Origin: an uncultured Persicitalea sp.
GTDB taxonomy: Bacteria; Bacteroidota; Bacteroidia; Cytophagales; Spirosomataceae
Assembly: GCA_950075905.1 (NCBI GenBank)
Contig: CATMVR010000048.1
Span: 1-14,154 of the forward strand
Reading direction: 5' to 3'
Length of the DNA: 14,154 nt
Part shown: in pieces, positions 7,245 through 13,176 of the stretch
How positions within the stretch are numbered: the first letter of the stretch is position 1
How the letters are laid out: the number at the start of each line of letters is the position of its first letter
Position numbers and translations under genes: made by a program
Notes under the pieces: model-generated
Told to the model about the DNA's origin: nothing
Seen by the model: only the letters and a program-made list of their open reading frames with translations
The model's database searches: none

Positions 7245-9281
7245 ATGAATTTTGAACTCGTTTCTGATTATGTACCTACGGGTGATCAGCCCAAGGCCAT
7301 TGCCCAACTACTAGAAGGAATCCGCCAGGGTGAACGCGCCCAGACATTACTGGGCGTAACCGGCTCCGGAAAGACCTTCACCGTTGCCAACGTCGTGAAT
7401 GAGATCAACCGCCCCACGCTGGTGCTGAGCCACAACAAAACCCTGGCCGCCCAGCTGTACGGCGAATTTAAGCAGTTTTTTCCCAACAATGCCGTCGAGT
7501 ATTTCATCAGCTACTACGATTACTACCAGCCGGAGGCATTCATTGCTACTACCAACACCTACATAGAAAAAGACCTGATGATCAATCAGGAAATTGATAA
7601 GCTGCGCCTCTCGACGGTGTCGTCGCTCATGAGCGGGCGGCGCGATGTGCTGGTGGTGGCGTCGGTGTCGTGTATCTATGGCGCGGGCAACCCTATCGAG
7701 TACAAGAAAAGCATCCTGCGCGTAGCCCTGGGCGAAATCACGAGTCGCAACCAGTTTTTGTTCCGGCTGGTGGAGATTCTGTACAGTCGCACCGAAGTGG
7801 AGTTTTCGCGGGGTACCTTCCGGGTAAAGGGTGATACAGTGGATATCTACCCCGGCTACGCGGATTTTGCCTATCGGATTATCTTTTTTGGGGACGAAAT
7901 TGAAGAAATTCAGCGCATCGAGCCGACCTCTGGCAAAAAAATATCCAGTGAAAAAATGATTGCCATTTTCCCGGCTAACCTGTTTGTAACGGGGCGCGAC
8001 GTGCTGATGCAATCCATCAAAGAAATACAGGATGATCTGACCGCGCAGATCCGGTACTTTGCGTCGGATGGGCGCTTGACGGAAGCGGAGCGTATCAAGG
8101 AGCGCACCGAGTTTGACATGGAAATGATGCGCGAGCTGGGCTACTGCTCGGGCATCGAGAATTACTCGCGCTACTTTGACCGGCGGCAGCCGGGGCAGCG
8201 GCCATTCTGCCTGCTCGACTACTTCCCCGAAGATTTTCTGATGGTGGTAGATGAGAGTCATGTGACCATGCCGCAGATCCGGGCCATGTGGGGCGGCGAC
8301 CGCTCCCGCAAGGAATCGCTGGTAGAATATGGCTTTCGCTTGCCTTCGGCCCTCGATAACCGTCCCCTAACTTTCCAGGAATTTGAACAACTAACCCCTC
8401 AGACTCTTTTTGTGAGCGCTACGCCCGCTGACTACGAGCTAAGGCTGACCGACGGTGTGGTGGTGGAGCAAATCATCCGGCCCACGGGCCTGCTCGATCC
8501 CGAAATCGATGTGCGCCCCAGCCTCAACCAGATTGACGATCTGCTCTCGGAAATTGATATCCGGGTGAAGCGTGGCGAACGGGTACTGGTCACCACCCTC
8601 ACCAAGCGCATGGCCGAAGAACTCAGTAAGTACCTTGATCGCGTGGGCGTGAAGGGACGCTACATTCACTCAGAAGTGAAAACCCTGGACCGCGTGGAGA
8701 TTTTACGCGAACTCCGCCTGGGCGTATTTGATGTACTGGTGGGGGTAAACCTCCTGCGCGAAGGACTGGACCTGCCGGAGGTATCCCTGGTAGCCATCAT
8801 GGATGCCGACAAGGAAGGTTTCCTGCGTGATATCCGCTCGCTGATTCAGACCATCGGCCGGGCCGCCCGGAACGAAAACGGCAAGGTGCTCATGTACGCC
8901 GACCGGATTACGGGCTCCATGCGGATGGCCATTGACGAAACCAACCGCCGCCGGGCCATTCAGATGGCCTACAACGAGGAGCACGGTATTACACCCAAAA
9001 CGATTCTGAAATCCAGAGAGGCGATTATGGAACAGACCTCCGTGGCCGACTCCAAGGTGCGGAAAATGTACGTGGAGCCCGACGAAGTCCGTATTGCGGC
9101 CGATCCGGTGGTGCAGTACATGGGCAAGAGCGATCTGCAAAAGCTCATCGCCGAAACCCAGCGCAAGATGGAAGCCGCCGCCAAAGACCTCGACTTCCTG
9201 CAAGCCGCGCGCTACCGGGATGAAGTGGTGCAGCGCTGTGAGATCGGCTCATGGTGGAGGATAATAAAGTCGCAGACTTGA
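7245..9281 (+). CDS. uvrB: UvrABC excinuclease subunit B
   Basis: DNA-damage-verifying helicase subunit of nucleotide excision repair. It is loaded by UvrA and recruits UvrC for the dual incision. From ATG 7245 it is 678 residues, against 673 in E. coli. The opening MNFELVSDYVPTGDQPKAI is the canonical N-terminus, so the upstream in-frame ATG at 7164 (27 extra residues) is rejected. Walker A is GVTGSGKT (37-44), and the damage-probing beta-hairpin is YYDYYQPEAF (90-99). The DEAH-like box is VVDESH near 334-339, followed by GDRSRKESLVEYGFRLPSAL. The C-terminal helicase motifs include VGVNLLREGLDLPEVS and QTIGRAARN. The UvrC-binding UVR domain lies at about 631-665 (LQKLIAETQ to AARYRDEV). The last 16 or so residues after that domain (from VVQRCEIG) do not look conserved. 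It is divergent from the lipoprotein hydrolase with 168 bp between. I could not identify a LexA box or a convincing promoter there. Confidence 0.98.
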   Translation: MNFELVSDYVPTGDQPKAIAQLLEGIRQGERAQTLLGVTGSGKTFTVANVVNEINRPTLVLSHNKTLAAQLYGEFKQFFPNNAVEYFISYYDYYQPEAFIATTNTYIEKDLMINQEIDKLRLSTVSSLMSGRRDVLVVASVSCIYGAGNPIEYKKSILRVALGEITSRNQFLFRLVEILYSRTEVEFSRGTFRVKGDTVDIYPGYADFAYRIIFFGDEIEEIQRIEPTSGKKISSEKMIAIFPANLFVTGRDVLMQSIKEIQDDLTAQIRYFASDGRLTEAERIKERTEFDMEMMRELGYCSGIENYSRYFDRRQPGQRPFCLLDYFPEDFLMVVDESHVTMPQIRAMWGGDRSRKESLVEYGFRLPSALDNRPLTFQEFEQLTPQTLFVSATPADYELRLTDGVVVEQIIRPTGLLDPEIDVRPSLNQIDDLLSEIDIRVKRGERVLVTTLTKRMAEELSKYLDRVGVKGRYIHSEVKTLDRVEILRELRLGVFDVLVGVNLLREGLDLPEVSLVAIMDADKEGFLRDIRSLIQTIGRAARNENGKVLMYADRITGSMRMAIDETNRRRAIQMAYNEEHGITPKTILKSREAIMEQTSVADSKVRKMYVEPDEVRIAADPVVQYMGKSDLQKLIAETQRKMEAAAKDLDFLQAARYRDEVVQRCEIGSWWRIIKSQT

Positions 9282-9291
9282 TTTATGCTTA

Positions 9292-9314
9292 GCCACCGGT
9301 TGCAAACCGGCGGC
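9292..9314. repeat. REP-like imperfect palindrome downstream of uvrB
   Basis: GCCACCGGTT-GCA-AACCGGCGGC folds into a hairpin of six perfect pairs, one A/C mismatch and three more pairs. It starts 10 bp after the uvrB stop and is not followed by a T-run, so it is a poor intrinsic terminator. CCGGTT(T)GCAAACCGG-type palindromes are typical of dispersed REP elements mobilised by RAYT transposases. That it is repeated elsewhere in the genome is an inference that one window cannot test. Confidence 0.4.
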
Positions 9315-9341
9315 AGCGAGAGGCGATAGCTAGATACTACT

Positions 9342-9379
9342 CAAAAAAATGTGGGAGAGGCCAATCGGCCTCTCCCACA
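9342..9379 (-). terminator. Intrinsic terminator for the CHRD lipoprotein gene
   Basis: Arms 9350-9362 (TGTGGGAGAGGCC) and 9367-9379 (GGCCTCTCCCACA) form a perfect 13-bp stem with a 4-base loop. On the minus strand the stem is followed by ATTTTTTTGA, a proper U-tract, so it terminates transcription coming from the CHRD gene whose stop is at 9412. On the plus strand the stem is followed by AAACGTAA, so it would serve uvrB less well, although the strong stem could still block convergent read-through. Confidence 0.85.
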
Positions 9380-9411
9380 AACGTAAATATTAATTAGATG
9401 TGGTTTTATCC

Positions 9412-9837
9412 TTAATTTGCCTTCAACTGTCCCCGGAGCTCTCCACCTGGAAATGCAGCGGAGTGGAGGTTCACATAGTACATTCCGGCTTTTAAGTCGG
9501 CTTCCTGCTCTGCATTCAGGGTCTGCATAAACATGAAAGGCGATGTAAATGTAGTACCTAAGTTAAAAATTACGCCTCCGTTGCTGCCAGCAGCTGCTTT
9601 GTGAATGTGCCAGGCGGTGGGGGTGAATCCTGAATAGGTAACATTCAGCATCAACATCTTTGATTCTTCATTGAAAGTACCATCCACTTTTCCAGTAGCC
9701 TTAGATGAGTTGGCGGGCACTTCCGAAGCGCCTGATAGCGTAGCTGTTACGGCTGTTTCGGGAGTCATCTCCTCCTTATCCTTACAACCCATTACCAGTG
9801 TCATTAGAAAAATCCCTACAAGTGCAAAATGTTTCAT
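9412..9837 (-). CDS. CHRD-domain lipoprotein
   Basis: A 141-residue exported protein. MKHFALVGIFLMTLVMGC is a lipoprotein signal peptide with C18 as the lipidated residue, followed by a charged linker KDKEE. Residues 28-140 match the CHRD (chordin) domain: TATLSGASEVPANSSKATG (31-49), WHIHK with the conserved HIH at 77-79, YVNLHSAAFPGGELRGQL at 121-138. CHRD domains are beta-sandwich modules found in many bacterial surface lipoproteins, and their molecular role in bacteria is not established. The protein is a single domain of normal size. It is co-directional with the CrtA-like gene 90 bp upstream, and a strong terminator follows it. I found no exact TAnnTTTG in the 90-bp gap, so it may be co-transcribed with that gene. 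Confidence 0.9.
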   Translation of the reverse strand: MKHFALVGIFLMTLVMGCKDKEEMTPETAVTATLSGASEVPANSSKATGKVDGTFNEESKMLMLNVTYSGFTPTAWHIHKAAAGSNGGVIFNLGTTFTSPFMFMQTLNAEQEADLKAGMYYVNLHSAAFPGGELRGQLKAN

Positions 9838-9927
9838 CGTCTTCGTTTAGTTTTGGTTTTATATGTTACGCCAATACATACGAGTTGTAGGGGGAAAAGG
9901 TTGGGCAGCTTTAAAAAATAATTACGA

Positions 9928-10713
9928 CTAAATGTACAGGTTATCCGCGTTCCTATTATTTACCAAAGTCGGCATTATGAACCTTTCCAGCACATCTTTC
10001 CCATTCAGCGTACCCTGCGTAGCTACGGGCACAAACCGCGCGAAAAGCTCCTCCTTATACCAGCGCCGCTGCCGGGTGCGCTTCACGATTTCTTTATGAC
10101 CCGCCTGCTGATAGGCAAATTTGCGGAGGGAAGCCACGGAGTCCCATACGCTGATGGTAGCCTGTTGCGTGATGGGGTTTTCGCCAATACCCAGGGCGAG
10201 CATCACGCCTTTTGAACTACGTAGCGACGCATGGGCTGTGCGGACGTGCCGCCAGAAATCAAACAGTTTGGTGAAGTTGATTTTTGCCCTGGTCAATACG
10301 ATCAGAGGGCCATTCGCGTCGAGCTCGGCGCCTTCTTTGCCTGAGAACGGCTCCATGCCGTCCCATTGCCCGTGCGATTGCAGGGGTACCATCTTCACCG
10401 TATAGTACTCACTTGTTCGGGAAACGTAGTTTTGAAAGGTCGTAGAATTGAAAAAAGCATCGGCCTGAGCGGTATTTTCCCAGGAGGCCAGAAAAGTATA
10501 CTGCTGGAAGTCAGGCAGGATGCCAAAGCCGTTTCGACCATTGCCGAGCATCTTACTGAATAGAGCCCCAACCGGATTTTGCAGTACTCTCAGCCCCATT
10601 TGAGCAAAAGCCCACCATGCCTGTTTTTTGGGGAACCGAAAAATGGTCAACGTGGTGATGGGCCGCGTTGGGTCCAGGGAGCGCAACATGTTAAATGACA
10701 TACAATCTGACAT
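9928..10713 (-). CDS. CrtA (spheroidene monooxygenase)-like protein
   Basis: A 261-residue soluble protein with no signal peptide. The C-terminal half carries the pattern I associate with the CrtA family: FDFWRHVRTAHASLRSSKGV (151-170), then LGIGENPITQQATISVWDS (173-191), then YKEELFARFVPV (219-230). The N-terminal half, TTLTIFRFPKKQAWWAFAQM and YTFLASWENTAQADAFFNS, resembles an antibiotic-monooxygenase/dimeric ferredoxin-like fold. In purple bacteria CrtA oxygenates C-2 of acyclic carotenoids. Bacteroidota homologues are often annotated the same way, but I know of no proof of a carotenoid substrate, and no crt gene lies nearby. The start is ambiguous: ATG at 10713, 10701 or 10689 are all in frame and the family similarity begins after residue 15. 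Recognition is from memory of motifs, so a general monooxygenase of this fold remains possible. Confidence 0.7.
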   Translation of the reverse strand: MSDCMSFNMLRSLDPTRPITTLTIFRFPKKQAWWAFAQMGLRVLQNPVGALFSKMLGNGRNGFGILPDFQQYTFLASWENTAQADAFFNSTTFQNYVSRTSEYYTVKMVPLQSHGQWDGMEPFSGKEGAELDANGPLIVLTRAKINFTKLFDFWRHVRTAHASLRSSKGVMLALGIGENPITQQATISVWDSVASLRKFAYQQAGHKEIVKRTRQRRWYKEELFARFVPVATQGTLNGKDVLERFIMPTLVNNRNADNLYI

Positions 10714-10936
10714 TTGTTAAGTACAATTGTGTGGAAAAGTAAAAAGGCTGTTCCATCGGGCAGAAGGCCTGTTTTCAAAAAGACCGCACGGATTTTATCC
10801 AGAGTTGTAGACATTACACCCCGGCCCAGTGAACTGACGTTTTAACCGGTTTGTTTAGCCTCTCCTGACAAATTAACCGCAATGGCTACGTGGTACACCT
10901 CTTGTCGTTTTTCCTGAAACTTTACTCCAAACAGCT

Positions 10937-11156
10937 ATGTGTCAATTTATTAATCATCCCGATTCTTCCGAAGACCAGGGGCTTTGGGAAGAATCACACG
11001 ACGCTCCGCTGCTGGAAGCTTACTTTAATACCGTTGTGCAGACCGACGCCTCGCTTAATCCGGGCAACTCAGGTGGGCCGCTGTTATAGAGCTACGGTGC
11101 TACGGGCCAATATCCGGAAGGAAATTGTGGTGATTCCGGGCGAAATGAAAAATTGA
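10937..11156 (+). pseudogene. Shrunken remnant of an HtrA/Deg-type (S1C) serine protease gene
   Basis: The only content I can recognise in the 520 or so bases between the CrtA-like gene and arfB; bases 10714-10936 show nothing clear. From ATG 10937 a 50-codon frame runs to TAG 11087-11089. Its leader ends DAPLLEAYFNTVV, like the start of Bacteroidota S1C proteases, and then runs directly into QTDASLNPGNSGGPLL. That is the catalytic-serine block of DegP/HtrA (usual form QTDAAINPGNSGGPL). About 150-200 residues carrying the catalytic His and Asp are absent at that join. After the stop, a different frame reads ATVLRANIRKEIVVIPGEMK to TGA at 11154-11156, which resembles the end of a PDZ domain. 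Most of the PDZ domain is missing. A 7-bp direct repeat GCTACGG at 11091 and 11099 marks the second join. The product cannot be an active protease. The alternative, a real 50-residue peptide, is less likely. Confidence 0.75.
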
Positions 11157-11179
11157 AAGGCAGACCGCTGTACGAAAAA

Positions 11180-11207
11180 TTGAACTTTTCGACGGTAGGT
11201 AACTTTA
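11180..11207 (+). promoter_or_regulatory. Candidate promoter of arfB
   Basis: TTG (11180-11182), 17 bases, TAACTTTA (11200-11207). The -7 box differs from TAnnTTTG only at the last base, and spacing is slightly short. It would give a leader of about 20 bases before ATG 11236. This is compatible with arfB being transcribed independently of the decayed protease gene, but the match is weak. Confidence 0.3.
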
Positions 11208-11235
11208 TGAAGTGGAACGGAAATACCACCAACCT

Positions 11236-11652
11236 ATGATACAGGCACCCAATCCGGAAGAATTGCATTCAGAAGTCGTTTTTCAGACCGCCCGCAGCGG
11301 CGGCAAAGGCGGGCAGAACGTCAATAAGGTCGAAACCAAGGTCGAGCTGCGGTTTGATATACCAAACTCGGCCGTGCTGAGCGACGAGCAGAAGCAATGG
11401 CTACAAGAGAAGTTGGCCAACAAAATCACCAGCGACGGCGTACTGATCCTCTACCATCAAACCGAGCGCAGCCAACTCGCCAACAAGGATAAGGTAATAC
11501 AAAAATTCAACAAGCTGATCCGGCAGGCCTTTGTGGTACCGCGCAAAAGGAAGCCAACCCGCCCCACCAATGCGTCCGTGCAGGAGAGAATACAGGAGAA
11601 AAAGCGAAAGGCCGGAATAAAAAGTATGCGCAGAAGGCCGTCCGAAGAGTAA
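11236..11652 (+). CDS. arfB: Alternative ribosome-rescue peptidyl-tRNA hydrolase ArfB (YaeJ)
   Basis: A 138-residue release-factor-like protein that hydrolyses peptidyl-tRNA on ribosomes stalled without a stop codon. The catalytic loop is SGGKGGQNVNKV with GGQ at 25-27. The release-factor domain continues to about residue 100. The tail is strongly basic (RKRKPTRPT, QEKKRKAGIKSMRRRP), which is the segment that inserts into the empty mRNA entry channel in E. coli ArfB. Length matches the family (about 140). I take ATG 11236; an in-frame GTG at 11212 would add eight residues (MERKYHQP) that do not look conserved. It lacks the codon-recognition domain of RF1/RF2, so it is not a truncated release factor. 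The stop codon lies in the loop of its own terminator. Confidence 0.93.
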   Translation: MIQAPNPEELHSEVVFQTARSGGKGGQNVNKVETKVELRFDIPNSAVLSDEQKQWLQEKLANKITSDGVLILYHQTERSQLANKDKVIQKFNKLIRQAFVVPRKRKPTRPTNASVQERIQEKKRKAGIKSMRRRPSEE

Positions 11653-11674
11653 ACTTCGGCGGCCTTGTTTTTTT
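11634..11674 (+). terminator. Intrinsic terminator overlapping the 3' end of arfB
   Basis: Left arm AAGGCCGTCCGAAG (11634-11647) pairs with CTTCGGCGGCCTT (11654-11666) as 13 base pairs with one bulged T. The loop AGTAAA contains the arfB TAA stop (11650-11652). A run of seven T follows at 11668-11674. The left arm therefore encodes the last residues of ArfB. Confidence 0.85.
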
Positions 11675-11744
11675 GGAAAGTATTATTGGTTTTCTTTGAC
11701 AGACCATTCGATAAGCCCTTTACTGACCCTCTTTCACTTCGTGT

Positions 11745-13010
11745 ATGTCAACCATCGCTGTTTCCGAAAAAACCGCCGCTCAGCACCTGTTCAGCCTGCC
11801 CGTGATTGTGGCCGCCCTGGGGTACTTTGTTGATATTTATGATTTACAGCTCTTCGGAATCGTCCGCATACCGAGTTTGCTGGCCCTTGGCCTGACCCTG
11901 GATCAGGCCGATGCCATAGGGATCGAAATTCTGGATTATCAAATGATAGGCCTGCTCCTTGGTGGTATTTTCTGGGGTACCCTGGGAGATAAAAAAGGGC
12001 GTTTGTCGGTTTTGTTCGGCTCCATCATTACCTATTCTCTGGCCAATATCGCCTGCGGACTTATTCCTTACATTGGCTTTATGGATAAAATCGAAGCCTA
12101 CAAATGGCTGCGGTTCATAGCCGGGGTAGGGCTGGCGGGTGAGCTGGGGGCGGGCATTACGCTGGTATCCGAGATATTGCCTAAAAACCTGCGGGCCATT
12201 GGTACTTCGCTGGTGGCGGGTATCGGCCTGATGGGGGCGGTGGTAGGTACCTTCACCGTCCGCCTCTCCGGCGACTGGACCATTGCGTACTTCATTGGCG
12301 GTGGCCTGGGCATTATGCTGCTGTTGCTGCGCGTTGGGGTGATCGAATCGGGCATGTACAAAGACATCACTAACCGGAAGTCTGTCATCAAAGGAAATTT
12401 TCTCGCCTTTTTTACCAACCGGGAGCGCTTCATCAAGTACATGAAATGCATTGGCATTGGCCTGCCCACCTGGTTTTGTATGGGCATACTGGCCTACCAG
12501 AGCAATCAGTTTGGCAAAGCGCTTGGGGTAGTCGGACTGGTGGAACCCGGCCTGGCCATCATGTGGGGCTACATCGGCGTGTCTGCCGGTGATCTCATGA
12601 GCGGATTCATTAGCCAGCGGCTGCACTCACGCAAAAAGGCCATTGCCTACATGATGTCGTTTTCGCTGGCCGGCGTGCTGCTGTTTCTATTTGGGGGCTT
12701 CAAAACCCCCGAGGCGCTGTATGCGCTCTGCTGCTGGCTGGGGCTGGGTACCGGCTACTGGGCCATGTTCGTCACGGTTGGGGCCGAGCAGTTTGGCACC
12801 AACCTCCGGGCCACGGCCGCCACTACGATACCCAACTTCGTGCGGGGGGCGCTGGTGCCCATGAATCTCCTTTTTCTGGCCTTTAAACCTTCGGTGGGCG
12901 TCATTATGGCGGGTTTCCTGGTGGGAGCGATATGCTTTTCCATCGGGTTTTATTCTACCCTCACCATCCCCGAAACCCACGGAAAGGATCTGGATTTTCT
13001 GGAAGAGTAG
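11745..13010 (+). CDS. MFS transporter, metabolite:H+ symporter-like
   Basis: A 421-residue polytopic inner-membrane protein of normal major-facilitator size with about twelve hydrophobic segments. The first helix carries two acidic residues, GYFVDIYDLQLF (D30, D33), as in aromatic-acid/organic-acid:H+ symporters. The loop between helices 2 and 3 holds motif A, GTLGDKKGRLSVL (78-90). RFIAGVGLAGELGAG is the helix-4 signature shared by sugar and organic-acid porters, and the C-terminus IPETHGKDLDFLEE resembles the PETKG end of those families. The substrate cannot be read from the sequence. It follows the arfB terminator by 70 bp, so it has its own promoter, which I could not place. The next gene is a secreted sugar hydrolase, but the 166-bp gap with hairpins gives no firm evidence that they work together. 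Confidence 0.88.
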   Translation: MSTIAVSEKTAAQHLFSLPVIVAALGYFVDIYDLQLFGIVRIPSLLALGLTLDQADAIGIEILDYQMIGLLLGGIFWGTLGDKKGRLSVLFGSIITYSLANIACGLIPYIGFMDKIEAYKWLRFIAGVGLAGELGAGITLVSEILPKNLRAIGTSLVAGIGLMGAVVGTFTVRLSGDWTIAYFIGGGLGIMLLLLRVGVIESGMYKDITNRKSVIKGNFLAFFTNRERFIKYMKCIGIGLPTWFCMGILAYQSNQFGKALGVVGLVEPGLAIMWGYIGVSAGDLMSGFISQRLHSRKKAIAYMMSFSLAGVLLFLFGGFKTPEALYALCCWLGLGTGYWAMFVTVGAEQFGTNLRATAATTIPNFVRGALVPMNLLFLAFKPSVGVIMAGFLVGAICFSIGFYSTLTIPETHGKDLDFLEE

Positions 13011-13013
13011 ATT

Positions 13014-13048
13014 GAATTATGAATTATGAATGCTGAATTATGAATCAG
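13014..13048. repeat. Heptamer tandem repeat, five units
   Basis: Directly after the MFS stop codon, five consecutive 7-base units begin with GAAT: GAATTAT, GAATTAT, GAATGCT, GAATTAT, GAATCAG. Three are identical and two differ in the last three bases. It is AT-rich and noncoding. Such short-period repeats can vary in copy number by slippage. Confidence 0.8.
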
Positions 13049-13115
13049 GGCCGTACGATTCAGAATTGGAGTAATAGTGCGTAGTTACTTTCCATTAGAT
13101 TTATCCGTAGGGCGC

Positions 13116-13157
13116 CTTTTGATTCAATAATCAAAAGAGGCTGATTGCTATCAGCCT
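13116..13157. other. Two adjacent hairpins between the MFS gene and the glycoside hydrolase
   Basis: CTTTTGATT (13116-13124) pairs with AATCAAAAG (13129-13137) around loop CAAT. One base pair of sequence later AGGCTGAT (13138-13145) pairs with ATCAGCCT (13150-13157) around loop TGCT. Neither is followed by a T-run on either strand, so they are not standard terminators. The second ends 19 bases before the hydrolase start codon, so they may be a leader structure of that gene or a factor-dependent terminator of the MFS gene. Confidence 0.6.
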
Positions 13158-13176
13158 ACTAGCTATAACCTACTGT

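Noticed and set aside
7347..8261. 304-codon minus-strand frame inside uvrB
   Set aside because: Antisense shadow of a clearly coding gene, with a His/Arg/Val-rich composition typical of such shadows.
10890..11156. 88-codon plus-strand frame read as one protein
   Set aside because: Only its last 20 or so residues look like protein sequence (PDZ-like end). The middle is the wrong frame of the catalytic-serine block, so it is better explained as part of the decayed protease gene.
11844..12626. 260-codon minus-strand frame inside the MFS transporter gene
   Set aside because: Hydrophilic shadow opposite membrane helices, as expected for the complement of hydrophobic codons.
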